The notes under the pieces are model-generated. The model was given only the letters and a program-made list of their open reading frames with translations, was not told where the DNA came from and did not search any database. DNA of 34,597 nucleotides from Deltaproteobacteria bacterium (GTDB lineage Bacteria > Desulfobacterota > RBG-13-43-22). Location of the stretch: positions 1 through 34,597 of the forward strand of contig JACRBX010000228.1 of NCBI GenBank assembly GCA_016219225.1, in the 5' to 3' direction. Shown piece by piece: positions 22,310 to 30,583 of this stretch (position 1 is its first letter; every line of letters starts with the position of its first letter). Both the position numbers and the translations under genes were made by a program.

Positions 22310-23104
22310 ATGGCGCTGCTTTTAGTTGAAGGTTTAACCAAGCTGTTCGGCGGTCTGGCGGCAGTCGTCGATCTGGACTTGAGACTTGACCCGGGTCAGA
22401 TCATCGGCTTGATCGGTCCCAACGGGGCGGGCAAGTCGACCGTTTTAAACATGATTGGTGGAACGTATTTGCCGAACAAGGGCCGAATCACTTTTAACGG
22501 CCTGGAGATTTCTCGCCGACCGGCCCACTATCGGGCCCGGTTGGGGATCGCTCGAGTCTTTCAAGAGAATATCCTCTTCAAAGAGTTGACTGTCCAGGAA
22601 AACGTCATGGTCGGCTTCCATCTTCAACACCGGATGAGTCTTTCTGAATTTTTTCGCTTCTCTCCCAGCCGGACCGGTTATGGGGAAAAGTTCCTGGCCC
22701 AAGGCCGGGCACTGCTGGAGCAGGTCGGACTGACCGGCGACCTGGAAACTACCGCCGGCAACCTGCCCCACGGGAGGCAGCGTATCCTGAGCCTGGCCAT
22801 CGGCCGGGCGACCGGGGCCCGACTGCTGCTGCTGGATGAGCCGTTGACCGGTCTGAATGCCGAGGAAATTTCCACCATGTCCGACCTCATCCGGACGATG
22901 AAGAGGGATCACGGTCTTACCTGTTTAGTGGTGGAGCATAATGTCAAGGCAATCATGGGGCTGTGCGACCGCATTTACGTGTTGGACTTCGGCTGTCGGA
23001 TCGCCGAGGGGACTCCAGATGAGATCGCCCGGCACCCTCAGGTCATCAAGGCTTACTTAGGGGCTGAAGAGGATTCGGACTGGGCCGGGCGGCTGACCGC
23101 CTGA
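22310..23104 (+). CDS. livG: ABC transporter ATPase LivG
   Basis: 264 aa from ATG 22310, 4 nt after the livM stop; an earlier in-frame start at 22178 lies inside livM and is a shadow. Walker A is GPNGAGKST, Walker B LLLLDEPLTGL, and the H-loop LVVEHNVKAIM. The signature region reads LPHGRQRIL rather than LSGGQ, a common LivG variation (LPYGxQR). It powers the transporter with LivF. Confidence 0.94.
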   Translation: MALLLVEGLTKLFGGLAAVVDLDLRLDPGQIIGLIGPNGAGKSTVLNMIGGTYLPNKGRITFNGLEISRRPAHYRARLGIARVFQENILFKELTVQENVMVGFHLQHRMSLSEFFRFSPSRTGYGEKFLAQGRALLEQVGLTGDLETTAGNLPHGRQRILSLAIGRATGARLLLLDEPLTGLNAEEISTMSDLIRTMKRDHGLTCLVVEHNVKAIMGLCDRIYVLDFGCRIAEGTPDEIARHPQVIKAYLGAEEDSDWAGRLTA

Positions 23105-23124
23105 GTGCCCTGAAGGAAGGAGGA

Positions 23125-23838
23125 ATGAACGCACTGCTTACGATCACCGATCTTAAGGTCCGGTATGGAGGAGCCGAGGTACTCAAGGGCGTCTCCCTTA
23201 CAGTGGGAGAAGGCGAAATCGTGATGTTGATCGGCTCCAACGGTGCCGGGAAGACGACCACGCTGAGGACCATTTCCGGCCTGAAGCGGGCCTGCTCCGG
23301 AGAGGTACTCTTCGAAGACCGACGGATCGATTTCCTGAGCCCTCAAGATACGGTCAAGGCCGGCATCGGCCATGTGCCTCAAGGTCGGGCCCTTTTCCCC
23401 TACTTACCGGTGAAGGAAAACCTTCTGCTCGGAGCCTATCTGAGACAAAACCGGGGGGCCATCACTCGGGACATGGAAAGGGTCTTCGAACATTTTCCCG
23501 TTCTGGGGGACCGCAAGCGTCAATTGGCTGGCACCCTCTCCGGGGGCGAACAGCAAATGTTGGCCATCGCTCGGGCGTTAATGGGCCGGCCCAAATTACT
23601 AATGCTTGACGAACCGTCCCTGGCTTTATCGCCGATTTTGATCCGGGAGATCGGCCGGGTAGTCGTCGAAATCAACCGGGCAGGGACCAGTATCTTATTG
23701 GTCGAACAAAATGCCCACCTGGCCTTCAGCCTGGCTCAACGGGGCTATGTATTGGAGACCGGGCAAATCGTCGAATCCGGGTCAACGGCCGAACTAATGA
23801 GTGATAACCGGGTTAAACGGGCCTACCTTGGCAGGTAA
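23125..23838 (+). CDS. livF: ABC transporter ATPase LivF
   Basis: 237 aa. Walker A GSNGAGKTT, signature LSGGEQQMLAIARAL, Walker B LLMLDEPSLAL, H-loop LLVEQNAHLAF. GGAGG precedes the ATG. It completes livKHMGF. It ends 57 nt before glutamate dehydrogenase, which suggests that the imported compound yields glutamate. Confidence 0.95.
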   Translation: MNALLTITDLKVRYGGAEVLKGVSLTVGEGEIVMLIGSNGAGKTTTLRTISGLKRACSGEVLFEDRRIDFLSPQDTVKAGIGHVPQGRALFPYLPVKENLLLGAYLRQNRGAITRDMERVFEHFPVLGDRKRQLAGTLSGGEQQMLAIARALMGRPKLLMLDEPSLALSPILIREIGRVVVEINRAGTSILLVEQNAHLAFSLAQRGYVLETGQIVESGSTAELMSDNRVKRAYLGR

Positions 23839-23852
23839 CTTGTTATTAGGCA

Positions 23853-23876
23853 CTATAAATCGAAATTTATTTATAG
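23853..23876. promoter_or_regulatory. AT-rich inverted repeat upstream of glutamate dehydrogenase
   Basis: CTATAAAT (23853-23860) and ATTTATAG (23869-23876) are perfect arms with an 8-nt centre. The site ends 7 nt before the AGGAGG of the dehydrogenase gene, in the livF-gdh gap. It may be an operator, a promoter part or an mRNA stem. Confidence 0.35.
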
Positions 23877-23895
23877 AGATTTAAGGAGGAAAATC

Positions 23896-25146
23896 ATGCC
23901 GTCTTTGAACTCTTTTGAAATTGCCCAGCAACAGGTGGACATTGCCAGTCCCTTTTTAAAGGTGGACGATGGAATCCTGGACATGCTCAAACAAACCAAA
24001 CGGGAACTGGTGGTCCATTTTCCTGTAAAAATGGACGATGGAAAGACCCAGATCTTTACAGGATATCGGATCCTCCACAATCCGGCCTTAGGACCGGGAA
24101 AAGGAGGTATCCGCTACCATCCTGATGTAAATTTGGACGAAGTCCGTGCCCTGTCCATGTGGATGACCTGGAAGGCCGCCGCGGTTAACATTCCCTTTGG
24201 CGGGGCCAAAGGAGGGGTCCGGTGCAATCCTAAAGAGATGTCCCTCTCCGAGATAGAAAGATTGACCCGCCGGTTTACCTGGGAAATCGCCAGTTTTATA
24301 GGGCCGGATAGCGACATCCCGGCTCCGGATGTTAATACCAACCCCCAGACCATGGCCTGGATCATGGACACCTATAGTATCCTCAAAGGCTATTCCGTAC
24401 CAGGGATGGTTACCGGCAAGCCCCTTGAGTTGGGCGGTTCGGTGGGCCGCTTAGAGGCCACGGGGAGAGGGGTTTTTATTTCCGCTCTTGAAGCGGCCCG
24501 TCATCTGGGCTTGAAGATCGAAGGGTCCCGGGTAGCCATCCAGGGTGCCGGAAATGTCGGGGGCATAGCCGCCCAATATTTTCATTCGGCCGGGGCCAAG
24601 GTTATCGCCATCAGCGATTCCAAGGGGGGCCTTTATAATCCCGATGGACTGGATCTCGTTGAGACCTTATCCTGCAAACGCAACTATCAGTGTTTTTTGA
24701 CCGATGTCGTCAAAGCTGATTCGATCACCAACCATGAGCTGTTGGAGATCGATTGCGATATTTTAATTCCCGCCGCCTTAGAGAACCAGATTACCGGAGA
24801 GAACGCCCCCAGGCTTCGGTGTCGATTAGTAGCCGAAGGAGCCAACGGGCCGACTACACCCGAAGCCGATGCCATCCTTTTTGATCGAGGCATTTTTTTG
24901 ATTCCCGATATCCTGGCCAATGCCGGCGGGGTTACGGTTTCTTATTTCGAATGGGTCCAGAATCTCCAGGAACTCCTCTGGAGTGAAGAGGAGGTATCAA
25001 ATCGTCTTCAAAGGATCATGTCCAAAGCCTTTAAGGAAATCCTGGAGATTTCCCTGAAGGAAAAGGTCCACATGCGCACAGCGGCCTATATCCTGGCCAT
25101 AGGTCGCGTTGCCAAGGCCATATCCTTGAGAGGGCTTTTCCCCTGA
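23896..25146 (+). CDS. gdhA: Glutamate dehydrogenase (Glu/Leu/Phe/Val family), copy 1
   Basis: 416 aa. Features are GPGKGGIRYHPDV, the catalytic lysine in PFGGAKGG, DIPAPDVNTNPQTMAWI, and the Rossmann motif IQGAGNVGGIAAQ with ISDSKGGLYNPDG after it. AAGGAGG lies just before the ATG. It interconverts glutamate with 2-oxoglutarate and ammonia, probably NAD-linked. Copy 2 (29165-30415) is closely similar, and a third C-terminal fragment lies at 15615-15815. In this operon it would handle glutamate made from the imported substrate, or feed the glutamate-using enzymes of the BMC locus. Confidence 0.95.
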   Translation: MPSLNSFEIAQQQVDIASPFLKVDDGILDMLKQTKRELVVHFPVKMDDGKTQIFTGYRILHNPALGPGKGGIRYHPDVNLDEVRALSMWMTWKAAAVNIPFGGAKGGVRCNPKEMSLSEIERLTRRFTWEIASFIGPDSDIPAPDVNTNPQTMAWIMDTYSILKGYSVPGMVTGKPLELGGSVGRLEATGRGVFISALEAARHLGLKIEGSRVAIQGAGNVGGIAAQYFHSAGAKVIAISDSKGGLYNPDGLDLVETLSCKRNYQCFLTDVVKADSITNHELLEIDCDILIPAALENQITGENAPRLRCRLVAEGANGPTTPEADAILFDRGIFLIPDILANAGGVTVSYFEWVQNLQELLWSEEEVSNRLQRIMSKAFKEILEISLKEKVHMRTAAYILAIGRVAKAISLRGLFP

Positions 25147-25168
25147 AACCGTCCGGGGAGAAGACATC

Positions 25169-25318
25169 ATGGTTTTGTTCCGAGAGGGGAAGAAATGCCA
25201 AGCTGTGACCAAAGCTCCAGTAAGGTTTAAACTGGATGCCAGCGGCTGTTATCTCACGGACCTCATCACTTTTGGAGAAACGTCGAGTCTGGTCTTCACC
25301 GAATCAGGGAAAGGATGA
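25169..25318 (+). CDS. Possible small protein, 49 aa, unknown
   Basis: An ATG at 25169 with GGGGAG 8 nt upstream opens a 49-codon frame ending at TGA 25316-25318. The product is basic at the start (FREGKKCQAVTKAPVRFKLD) and then beta-strand-like (GCYLTDLITFGETSSLVF). It follows glutamate dehydrogenase by 22 nt in the same direction. I do not recognise it. It could be chance, as the codon use was not tested. Confidence 0.35.
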   Translation: MVLFREGKKCQAVTKAPVRFKLDASGCYLTDLITFGETSSLVFTESGKG

Positions 25319-25453
25319 GCCATGTTTGTTTCTTTGATCAGAATAATATGAGTTTTGAGGGGAGGTAGTAACATTTTCAGAAAGGATCTGCCATTAGGCC
25401 TGACGTGAACATTTCAGCGAAGAGCAACGATTGTTAACGATAAGGAGATTATC

Positions 25454-26812
25454 ATGGAAGAACTTAGAAAGGGAGTACTCGGTTTTCCATCTCTGCTTTC
25501 AGTAGCCGTGGGGCTGGTGGTGGCTTCCACCACCCTGGTTTCTCTTTGCCAGGGAATGGGACTGGGAGGTTATGGCTTTATCCTGGCCATGCTTATTGCC
25601 TGGGTCCTTATGATCTTTCAAGCCTTCACCTTTAGTGAACTGGCTATCGCTATGCCCCGGGCCGGAAGTATCAGCTCCTATACTGAAGTCGCCCTCGGAC
25701 ATTTTCCCGCCATTATTGCCACCATCGCCGGATATATCATCGTTCAGCTCCTGGCCGGACCGGCGGAGATCGCCGTGGCCAGCATCGTCATGAAAAATGT
25801 TTTTTTCCCCGGGCTCTCCCCTACCTTGATCGGCATTCTCATGTTACTGCTTTTTATGCTACTAAACCTGCTGGGTGTTGATGTCTTTGCCAAGGCTGAA
25901 ATTATTTTTACCATCATCAAGATTATTACCGTGGCCGTGATCGGAATCGTTGGGATCGTTGCCCTTGGAAATCCTCAGATAAAATATGTCGCCCCTTCGT
26001 TGGGAATAACGGACGTATTCGGTTTTGTCGCTCTCGGGGTCTGGTTACTCATCGGCACCGAATTTATCTGTCCCTTAGTGGAAGAGGCCAAAAACCCCAG
26101 AAGGGATTTGCCCCTGGCCATGATTGTCGGACTGGTTATCATCTTGTTGTTAAATCTTGTTTTTGGCATTGCTGCGGTCCGCTTTGTTCCCATGAATATT
26201 CTATCGACCTCGCCCACTCCCCATGTGGATGTCGCCTCGGCTATCCTGGGGAAGGCCGGTTTATACTGGGCCGGAATTGCCTCCTTTTTTGCCACGGCCG
26301 GCGTGATCAATACCCTTTTGGCTTCCGTCCCGAGGATGCTTTATGGCATGGCCCATGCCGGCCAGGTCCCCTCTATCTTCAAATGGCTCCACCCGCGATT
26401 CCGTACTCCCTGGGTAGGTATTATTATTCTGGGGTTTGGCATGTTTATTCAGATCTTAATCGGCATATCGACCGTGGAGACCATTGTCGTATTTATTGTT
26501 GCCTCTGCTTTTTCCTGGCTCCTGGCCTACATCATCGCCCATGTCGACGCCCTTATCTTGAGAGCCCGATATCCTAATCTGGAGCGTCCCTTTAAAACGC
26601 CCTTTTTCCCTGTACCTCAAATCCTGGGTATTTTGGGAATCATCTTGGTGATGATCTTTATTTTTCCGGATCCGAAGATGAAAATGGAAATTTATCAGTA
26701 TGCCCTTTATTTTCTGGGGGGTGGCGGTATCTACGCCTTCCTCTGGTGCACCTTAAAAATGAAAAAAGGCCTGTTCAGGCCCGTAAAATATGAAGAAGCG
26801 CTGAAAGAATAA
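25454..26812 (+). CDS. APC-superfamily amino acid permease
   Basis: 452 aa with about 12 membrane segments. The first helices carry the APC motif (LLSVAVGLVVASTTLVSLCQ), then SELAIAMPRAGSISSYTEVA, LLIGTEFICPLVEEAKNPRR and MLYGMAHAGQVPSIFKWLHP, all usual for amino acid-polyamine-organocation carriers. AAGGAGAT precedes the ATG. A second uptake route for an amino acid or amine next to the ABC system. The substrate is unknown. Confidence 0.92.
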   Translation: MEELRKGVLGFPSLLSVAVGLVVASTTLVSLCQGMGLGGYGFILAMLIAWVLMIFQAFTFSELAIAMPRAGSISSYTEVALGHFPAIIATIAGYIIVQLLAGPAEIAVASIVMKNVFFPGLSPTLIGILMLLLFMLLNLLGVDVFAKAEIIFTIIKIITVAVIGIVGIVALGNPQIKYVAPSLGITDVFGFVALGVWLLIGTEFICPLVEEAKNPRRDLPLAMIVGLVIILLLNLVFGIAAVRFVPMNILSTSPTPHVDVASAILGKAGLYWAGIASFFATAGVINTLLASVPRMLYGMAHAGQVPSIFKWLHPRFRTPWVGIIILGFGMFIQILIGISTVETIVVFIVASAFSWLLAYIIAHVDALILRARYPNLERPFKTPFFPVPQILGILGIILVMIFIFPDPKMKMEIYQYALYFLGGGGIYAFLWCTLKMKKGLFRPVKYEEALKE

Positions 26813-26820
26813 ATCCTTCA

Positions 26821-27423
26821 ATGAACCTTGATAAGAATCTAATCCCATTTCTGCGGACCGATTCGGAATATTTCATTCAAAATTTGGGAGAACCCCAGGA
26901 AAACGGGGAGGGGTTCTCCTTTCCGGTTCAAAACCTTCCTTTCTCCAGTTTTAAAATCCATTATGGCCTGGAGAAAAAATTTCTCGGAAAGATTTACGTC
27001 ATGGTCCTGGAAGGACAATTTCCGGGAAAGCGGCCTTTCTCCGCTCCAGAAGACCTTGAACTTCGTTATTCCGGTTTCATAAAAAAAGGAAGGCCTTTTT
27101 TTTCCCCGCCGGGTTCCAAAGAAATGGGAAACAATCGAGATGGAGTGGACCAACTCCTGAATCAAGATCAAGGCCTTCTTGAGGAATGTTGGAAATTGGA
27201 GATCGAATTTCTAAAAATACGATTTGATCCCCAGAACCAGATTTGGAAAATTCAGGTCAGACCTTATGGCGGCTCCTTTCTTAAAATTTTACTACCTCCC
27301 CTGAAATATCATGTCATTCTGATCAAGGACCAAGCGGTGCTCATCTTTTCCGTGATGAAGAAGATAGCCCACTTATTAACTAATCGTTTCCACCGAGATT
27401 CCGGAAATTCCGGAGCCCGATGA
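26821..27423 (+). CDS. Unknown cytoplasmic-looking protein, 200 aa
   Basis: It starts 8 nt after the permease stop, so it is probably in the same operon. No signal peptide or membrane helix is evident. The sequence is rich in Phe, Lys and Pro, with an alternating beta pattern (FSSFKIHYGLEKKFLGKIYV) and a C-terminal VILIKDQAVLIFSVMKKIAH. I do not recognise the family. The intact 200-codon frame and its spacing support a real gene. Confidence 0.7.
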   Translation: MNLDKNLIPFLRTDSEYFIQNLGEPQENGEGFSFPVQNLPFSSFKIHYGLEKKFLGKIYVMVLEGQFPGKRPFSAPEDLELRYSGFIKKGRPFFSPPGSKEMGNNRDGVDQLLNQDQGLLEECWKLEIEFLKIRFDPQNQIWKIQVRPYGGSFLKILLPPLKYHVILIKDQAVLIFSVMKKIAHLLTNRFHRDSGNSGAR

Positions 27424-27563
27424 ATCACCGGAATCCTTCTCCAGACGCCTGGCCAGAAGGAAAACAGAGCTTGTTTCCGCCGTCTATTTCAATCAATCGG
27501 TTTTAGGAGGCGACACTGTGGGAATCCCGGAAGGATCTCTATTTGGTAAACCCGGTTCCACCC

Positions 27564-27968
27564 CTATTTCCGCTCGGTCGGATATTTTTTTCGATCCCAT
27601 TCAACCCAGCCGCCTTTCAGGGCGTAGACTTTATTAAATCCCAGATGAACTAGTTCCTGTGCCACACGGGCACTGGTCGCTTCATCATCTCAAGCGCAGT
27701 AAAGAACAATGGTTTTCTCCTTGGCATATTTAGGCGCCCAGGTCTTCACATCCTCCGGATCTTCCCGAACCGCCCCTTTGATTTGTTTCATCTTCATCTT
27801 TCGATCCAATGCGATCCGGACATCAATAATCACCCAGTCCGGATTTCCAAGCATCGGTTTGAGTTCCTCTTTGCTGATTCGAGGGATATCCACAGCCCCT
27901 GCGCTTACGACCCGGACCCCCAAAACCATAAAGACCATCGCCATCCAAACCATCACCTTTTTTACCAT
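27564..27968 (-). CDS. Secreted rhodanese-domain protein, probable selenoprotein (UGA read as Sec)
   Basis: From ATG 27968 a signal peptide (KKVMVWMAMVFMVLGVRVVS) is followed by a rhodanese start (PDWVIIDVRIALDRKMK, IKGAVREDPEDV). At KTIVLYCA the frame meets TGA (27692-27690). The same frame then goes on with DDEATSARVAQELVHLGF and ALKGGWVEWDRKKYPTE to a TAG at 27566-27564. That second part is the normal rhodanese C-terminus. Related proteins read YCACPxEATSARVA here, so the UGA falls on the second cysteine. A SECIS-like hairpin follows at 27676-27656. Read as Sec, the protein is 134 aa and complete. If not, it is a truncated pseudogene ending at 27690. Likely a periplasmic sulfur or selenium transfer protein. 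Confidence 0.8.
27656..27676 (-). promoter_or_regulatory. SECIS-like hairpin downstream of in-frame UGA
   Basis: On the minus strand, 5'-CC-A-GTGCC-[CGTGT]-GGCAC-A-GG. Seven base pairs with one A-A mismatch close a 5-nt apical loop. The loop starts 21 nt after the UGA and has G at its second position. Both fit the bacterial SECIS pattern (loop about 16-37 nt after UGA, G in the first two loop positions). Confidence 0.7.
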
Positions 27969-28226
27969 CTTTTTCCTGCCTTTCCTGTATATAGCATCCT
28001 AAAAATTTCACCATACGTCATTTCGAGAGAATCTAAACAAAATCCAATGGCTTTCCTTATTACTTTAAAACCCATTATGGATAAAATCAACTTCTTTAAA
28101 TAGGCCGGGATCCGTTCTGCCCGTTGTTTCAATTTACCCGGATCAACGGGGTGGTGGCCGAAAAATTAAAAGGCCGGACTGTTTTTGTCCTTGACCCCCT
28201 TGCCTGCCTCATTTTATACTGATTTA

Positions 28227-28330
28227 AATTAGGACGCTGATTTTCGCCGATACCCGCAGATAACTATTCTTTATATTCAAAATCTTGACAATCTGCGTCG
28301 ATCTGCGTCCAAAAAGGAAATTCTTATACC
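28227..28330 (+). repeat. Interspersed palindromic repeat, copy 2 of 3 (GGACGCAGATT family)
   Basis: Starts AAATTAGGACGCTGATTTTC, has inverted ends GGACGC (28232-28237) and GCGTCC (28305-28310), and ends with GGAAATTCTTATACC. It lies in the gap before yggS. The rest of the gap 27969-28362 shows no convincing gene. Confidence 0.85.
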
Positions 28331-28362
28331 ATCCAGTTAGAAAACCTTATGTTAGAAAAGAT

Positions 28363-29052
28363 ATGACCATGGATGCCTTGCCCGACAGCATCGAACAGGT
28401 ACGCAACAGAATCGAATCGGCCTGCCTGCGATCAAAAAGAAGGAAGGAAGATATCCTTCTGATCGCCGTAACCAAAACCATTCTGGTCGAACGTATCCAA
28501 CAGGCCCTGTCGGAAGGATTGACCCATTTTGGAGAGAACTATATCCAAGAAGCCCAGCAAAAGATCGACTCCATCCAGCAGGGGACCTGGCATTTTATCG
28601 GCCATCTGCAAAAGAATAAGGCCAAATATGCGGTCAAACTCTTTTCCATGATCGAAACGGTCGATCATGCCGCCCTGGCTCAGGAATTAAATCGTCAGGC
28701 CTTGCAGGCCGGGAAAACCCTGGAGATTCTCATCCAGGTCAATGAGGCCGGGGAATCCACCAAATCCGGATTACCCCCCGAACAGGTTCCCTCCCTATTA
28801 CAAGAAAGCCCGGCCTGGCCGGCCTTACGCATCCGGGGGTTCATGACCATGCCGCCCTATGATCCCGACCCGGAAAAATCCCGGCCCTGGTTTCGCTCGC
28901 TTTATCATTGGCAGGCAAAATGGCGGCAAGAATTCCCCGAAATGGACCTGACCCATCTTTCCATGGGCATGTCTCATGATTTCGAATGCGCCATCGAAGA
29001 AGGGGCAACCATCATCCGGGTGGGTACGGCCCTCTTTGGGTCCAGGGCGTGA
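28363..29052 (+). CDS. yggS: YggS/PLPBP-type pyridoxal phosphate homeostasis protein
   Basis: 229 aa from ATG 28363 (28369 is an alternative). The earlier in-frame start at 28285 lies inside the repeat. Family motifs are the PLP lysine in LLIAVTKT, LTHFGENYIQEAQQK, WHFIGHLQKNKAKYAV, ILIQVNEAGESTKSGL, IRGFMTMPPY, and HLSMGMSHDFECAIEEGATI with IRVGTALFG. It binds PLP and keeps free PLP and amino-acid pools in balance. It is followed by glutamate dehydrogenase copy 2, and both lie between two direct repeat copies. Confidence 0.94.
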   Translation: MTMDALPDSIEQVRNRIESACLRSKRRKEDILLIAVTKTILVERIQQALSEGLTHFGENYIQEAQQKIDSIQQGTWHFIGHLQKNKAKYAVKLFSMIETVDHAALAQELNRQALQAGKTLEILIQVNEAGESTKSGLPPEQVPSLLQESPAWPALRIRGFMTMPPYDPDPEKSRPWFRSLYHWQAKWRQEFPEMDLTHLSMGMSHDFECAIEEGATIIRVGTALFGSRA

Positions 29053-29164
29053 TGAAAACAAATGCGGATTTCGGAATTCGGAATGCGGAGTTCGGAATTA
29101 ATACTCAATCCCGAACCCTGACCCCCGACTTCCGATCCCAGAAAAATCCGAAAGGAAGACTTTT

Positions 29165-30415
29165 ATGGAAACGCTGAATTCGTTCCAGATCGCTCAGGAG
29201 CAGGTCGAAATTGCCAGTCGCTATCTCCAGGTGGATGAAGGCGTCATAGAGATGCTTAAACAGACCAAACGTGAGGTGATCGTTCATTTTCCGGTAAAAA
29301 TGGATGATGGCAAGATGCGGATCTTTACCGGTTACCGGGTGGTCCATTCTCCGGCCCGGGGCCCGGCCAAAGGCGGGATCCGCTATCATCCGGATGTGGA
29401 TCTGGATGAAGTCCGCGCCCTGGCCATGTGGATGACCTGGAAGACGGCCGTAGTGAATATCCCTTTTGGAGGGGCCAAAGGCGGGGTCCAATGCGATGTC
29501 AAGGAAATGTCCTTAAAAGAAGTGGAAAATATGACCCGGCGCTTCACCTGGGAAATTGCCCCTTTTATCGGGCCGGAGAGTGATATCCCGGCCCCTGATG
29601 TCTATACCAATCCCCAGGTCATGGCCTGGATCATGGATACCTACAGCATTCTCAAGGGATACTCCGTCCCCGGGGTGGTTACCGGCAAACCGATCGATTT
29701 AGGGGGCTCATTAGGCCGGTTGGAGGCCACCGGGAAAGGGGTTTTCATTACGGCCTCCGAAGCGGCCCGTCTTCTCGGATTATCCATAGAAGGGGCCAGG
29801 GTAGCCATCCAGGGGGCCGGCAATGTCGGGGGCATAGCGGCCCAATTTTTTCAGGCCGCCGGAGCCAAGGTCGTGGCCATCAGTGATTCCAAGGGGGGCC
29901 TTTATAATCCCAAAGGTCTCGATATCCATCAGGCCTTATCCTGCAAAAAACAATACCAGTGTTTCCTGACCGACAAAGTCCATTCCGATGCGATCAGCAA
30001 CCAGGAACTCTTGGAGCTGGATTGCGATATTTTGGTTCCCTCCGCTTTAGAGAATCAAATCACCACCGGGAATGCCGCAAAGCTCCAGTGCCGCATGATT
30101 GTGGAAGGGGCCAACGGACCGACCACCCCCGAGGCCGATGCCATCCTCTTTGGTCGGGGAATTTTTGTGGTCCCGGATATCCTGGCCAACGCCGGAGGGG
30201 TTACCGTTTCTTATTTTGAATGGGTCCAGAATCTCCAGGAGCTTCTCTGGAGTGAAGACGAGGTATCGGACCGCCTCCAGAAAATCCTGTGCCGGGCCTT
30301 CCGGGAAACCCTGGAGATTTCTGAGAAGGAAAAGGTCAACATGCGGACGGCCGCCTACATTTTGGGGGTGGGGCGGGTGGCCAAGGCGGTGCAGCTTCGG
30401 GGAATCTACCCATGA
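29165..30415 (+). CDS. gdhA: Glutamate dehydrogenase (Glu/Leu/Phe/Val family), copy 2
   Basis: 416 aa, the same length as copy 1 and closely similar along its whole length. It has PFGGAKGG with the catalytic lysine, DIPAPDVYTNPQVMAWI, and IQGAGNVGGIAAQFFQAAGA. AAAGGAAG precedes the ATG. Differences from copy 1 are mostly conservative (for example RYLQVDEGVIEML against PFLKVDDGILDML), so this is an older duplication or an imported paralogue rather than a recent copy. The gap upstream (29053-29164) has TTCGGA-type short repeats. Confidence 0.95.
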   Translation: METLNSFQIAQEQVEIASRYLQVDEGVIEMLKQTKREVIVHFPVKMDDGKMRIFTGYRVVHSPARGPAKGGIRYHPDVDLDEVRALAMWMTWKTAVVNIPFGGAKGGVQCDVKEMSLKEVENMTRRFTWEIAPFIGPESDIPAPDVYTNPQVMAWIMDTYSILKGYSVPGVVTGKPIDLGGSLGRLEATGKGVFITASEAARLLGLSIEGARVAIQGAGNVGGIAAQFFQAAGAKVVAISDSKGGLYNPKGLDIHQALSCKKQYQCFLTDKVHSDAISNQELLELDCDILVPSALENQITTGNAAKLQCRMIVEGANGPTTPEADAILFGRGIFVVPDILANAGGVTVSYFEWVQNLQELLWSEDEVSDRLQKILCRAFRETLEISEKEKVNMRTAAYILGVGRVAKAVQLRGIYP

Positions 30416-30440
30416 TAAAAGGAGCCTGAAAACGGGCCTG

Positions 30441-30546
30441 AATTAGGACGCAGATTTTCGCCGATATCCGCAGATCACCATTCTGTATATTCAAAATCTT
30501 GTCAATCTGCGTCAATCTGCGTCCAAAAAAAAAATTCCTATACTAT
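30441..30546 (+). repeat. Interspersed palindromic repeat, copy 3 of 3 (GGACGCAGATT family)
   Basis: Starts AATTAGGACGCAGATTTTCG, has inverted ends GGACGC (30446-30451) and GCGTCC (30519-30524), and ends with AAATTCCTATACT. Same orientation as copy 2. Copies 2 and 3 bracket yggS and glutamate dehydrogenase copy 2 as direct repeats. Confidence 0.87.
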
Positions 30547-30583
30547 CAGGTTAGTTTTTCATATCCAAACGAGGAGGTCGGTC

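Noticed and set aside
27521-27640. GTG-started 39-codon frame after AGGAGG on the plus strand
   Set aside because: It is antisense to the C-terminal half of the rhodanese, is short and has no recognisable content. The Shine-Dalgarno may be chance.
28090-28222. A protein-like stretch on the plus strand (FTRINGVVAEKLKGRTVFVL)
   Set aside because: No start codon with ribosome site, a stop just upstream and no family I recognise. It may be a gene remnant but support is too weak.
28285-28362. Longer start of yggS
   Set aside because: The first 26 codons are encoded by the repeat element (the same peptide pattern recurs from the copy at 30499) and are not part of the YggS family.
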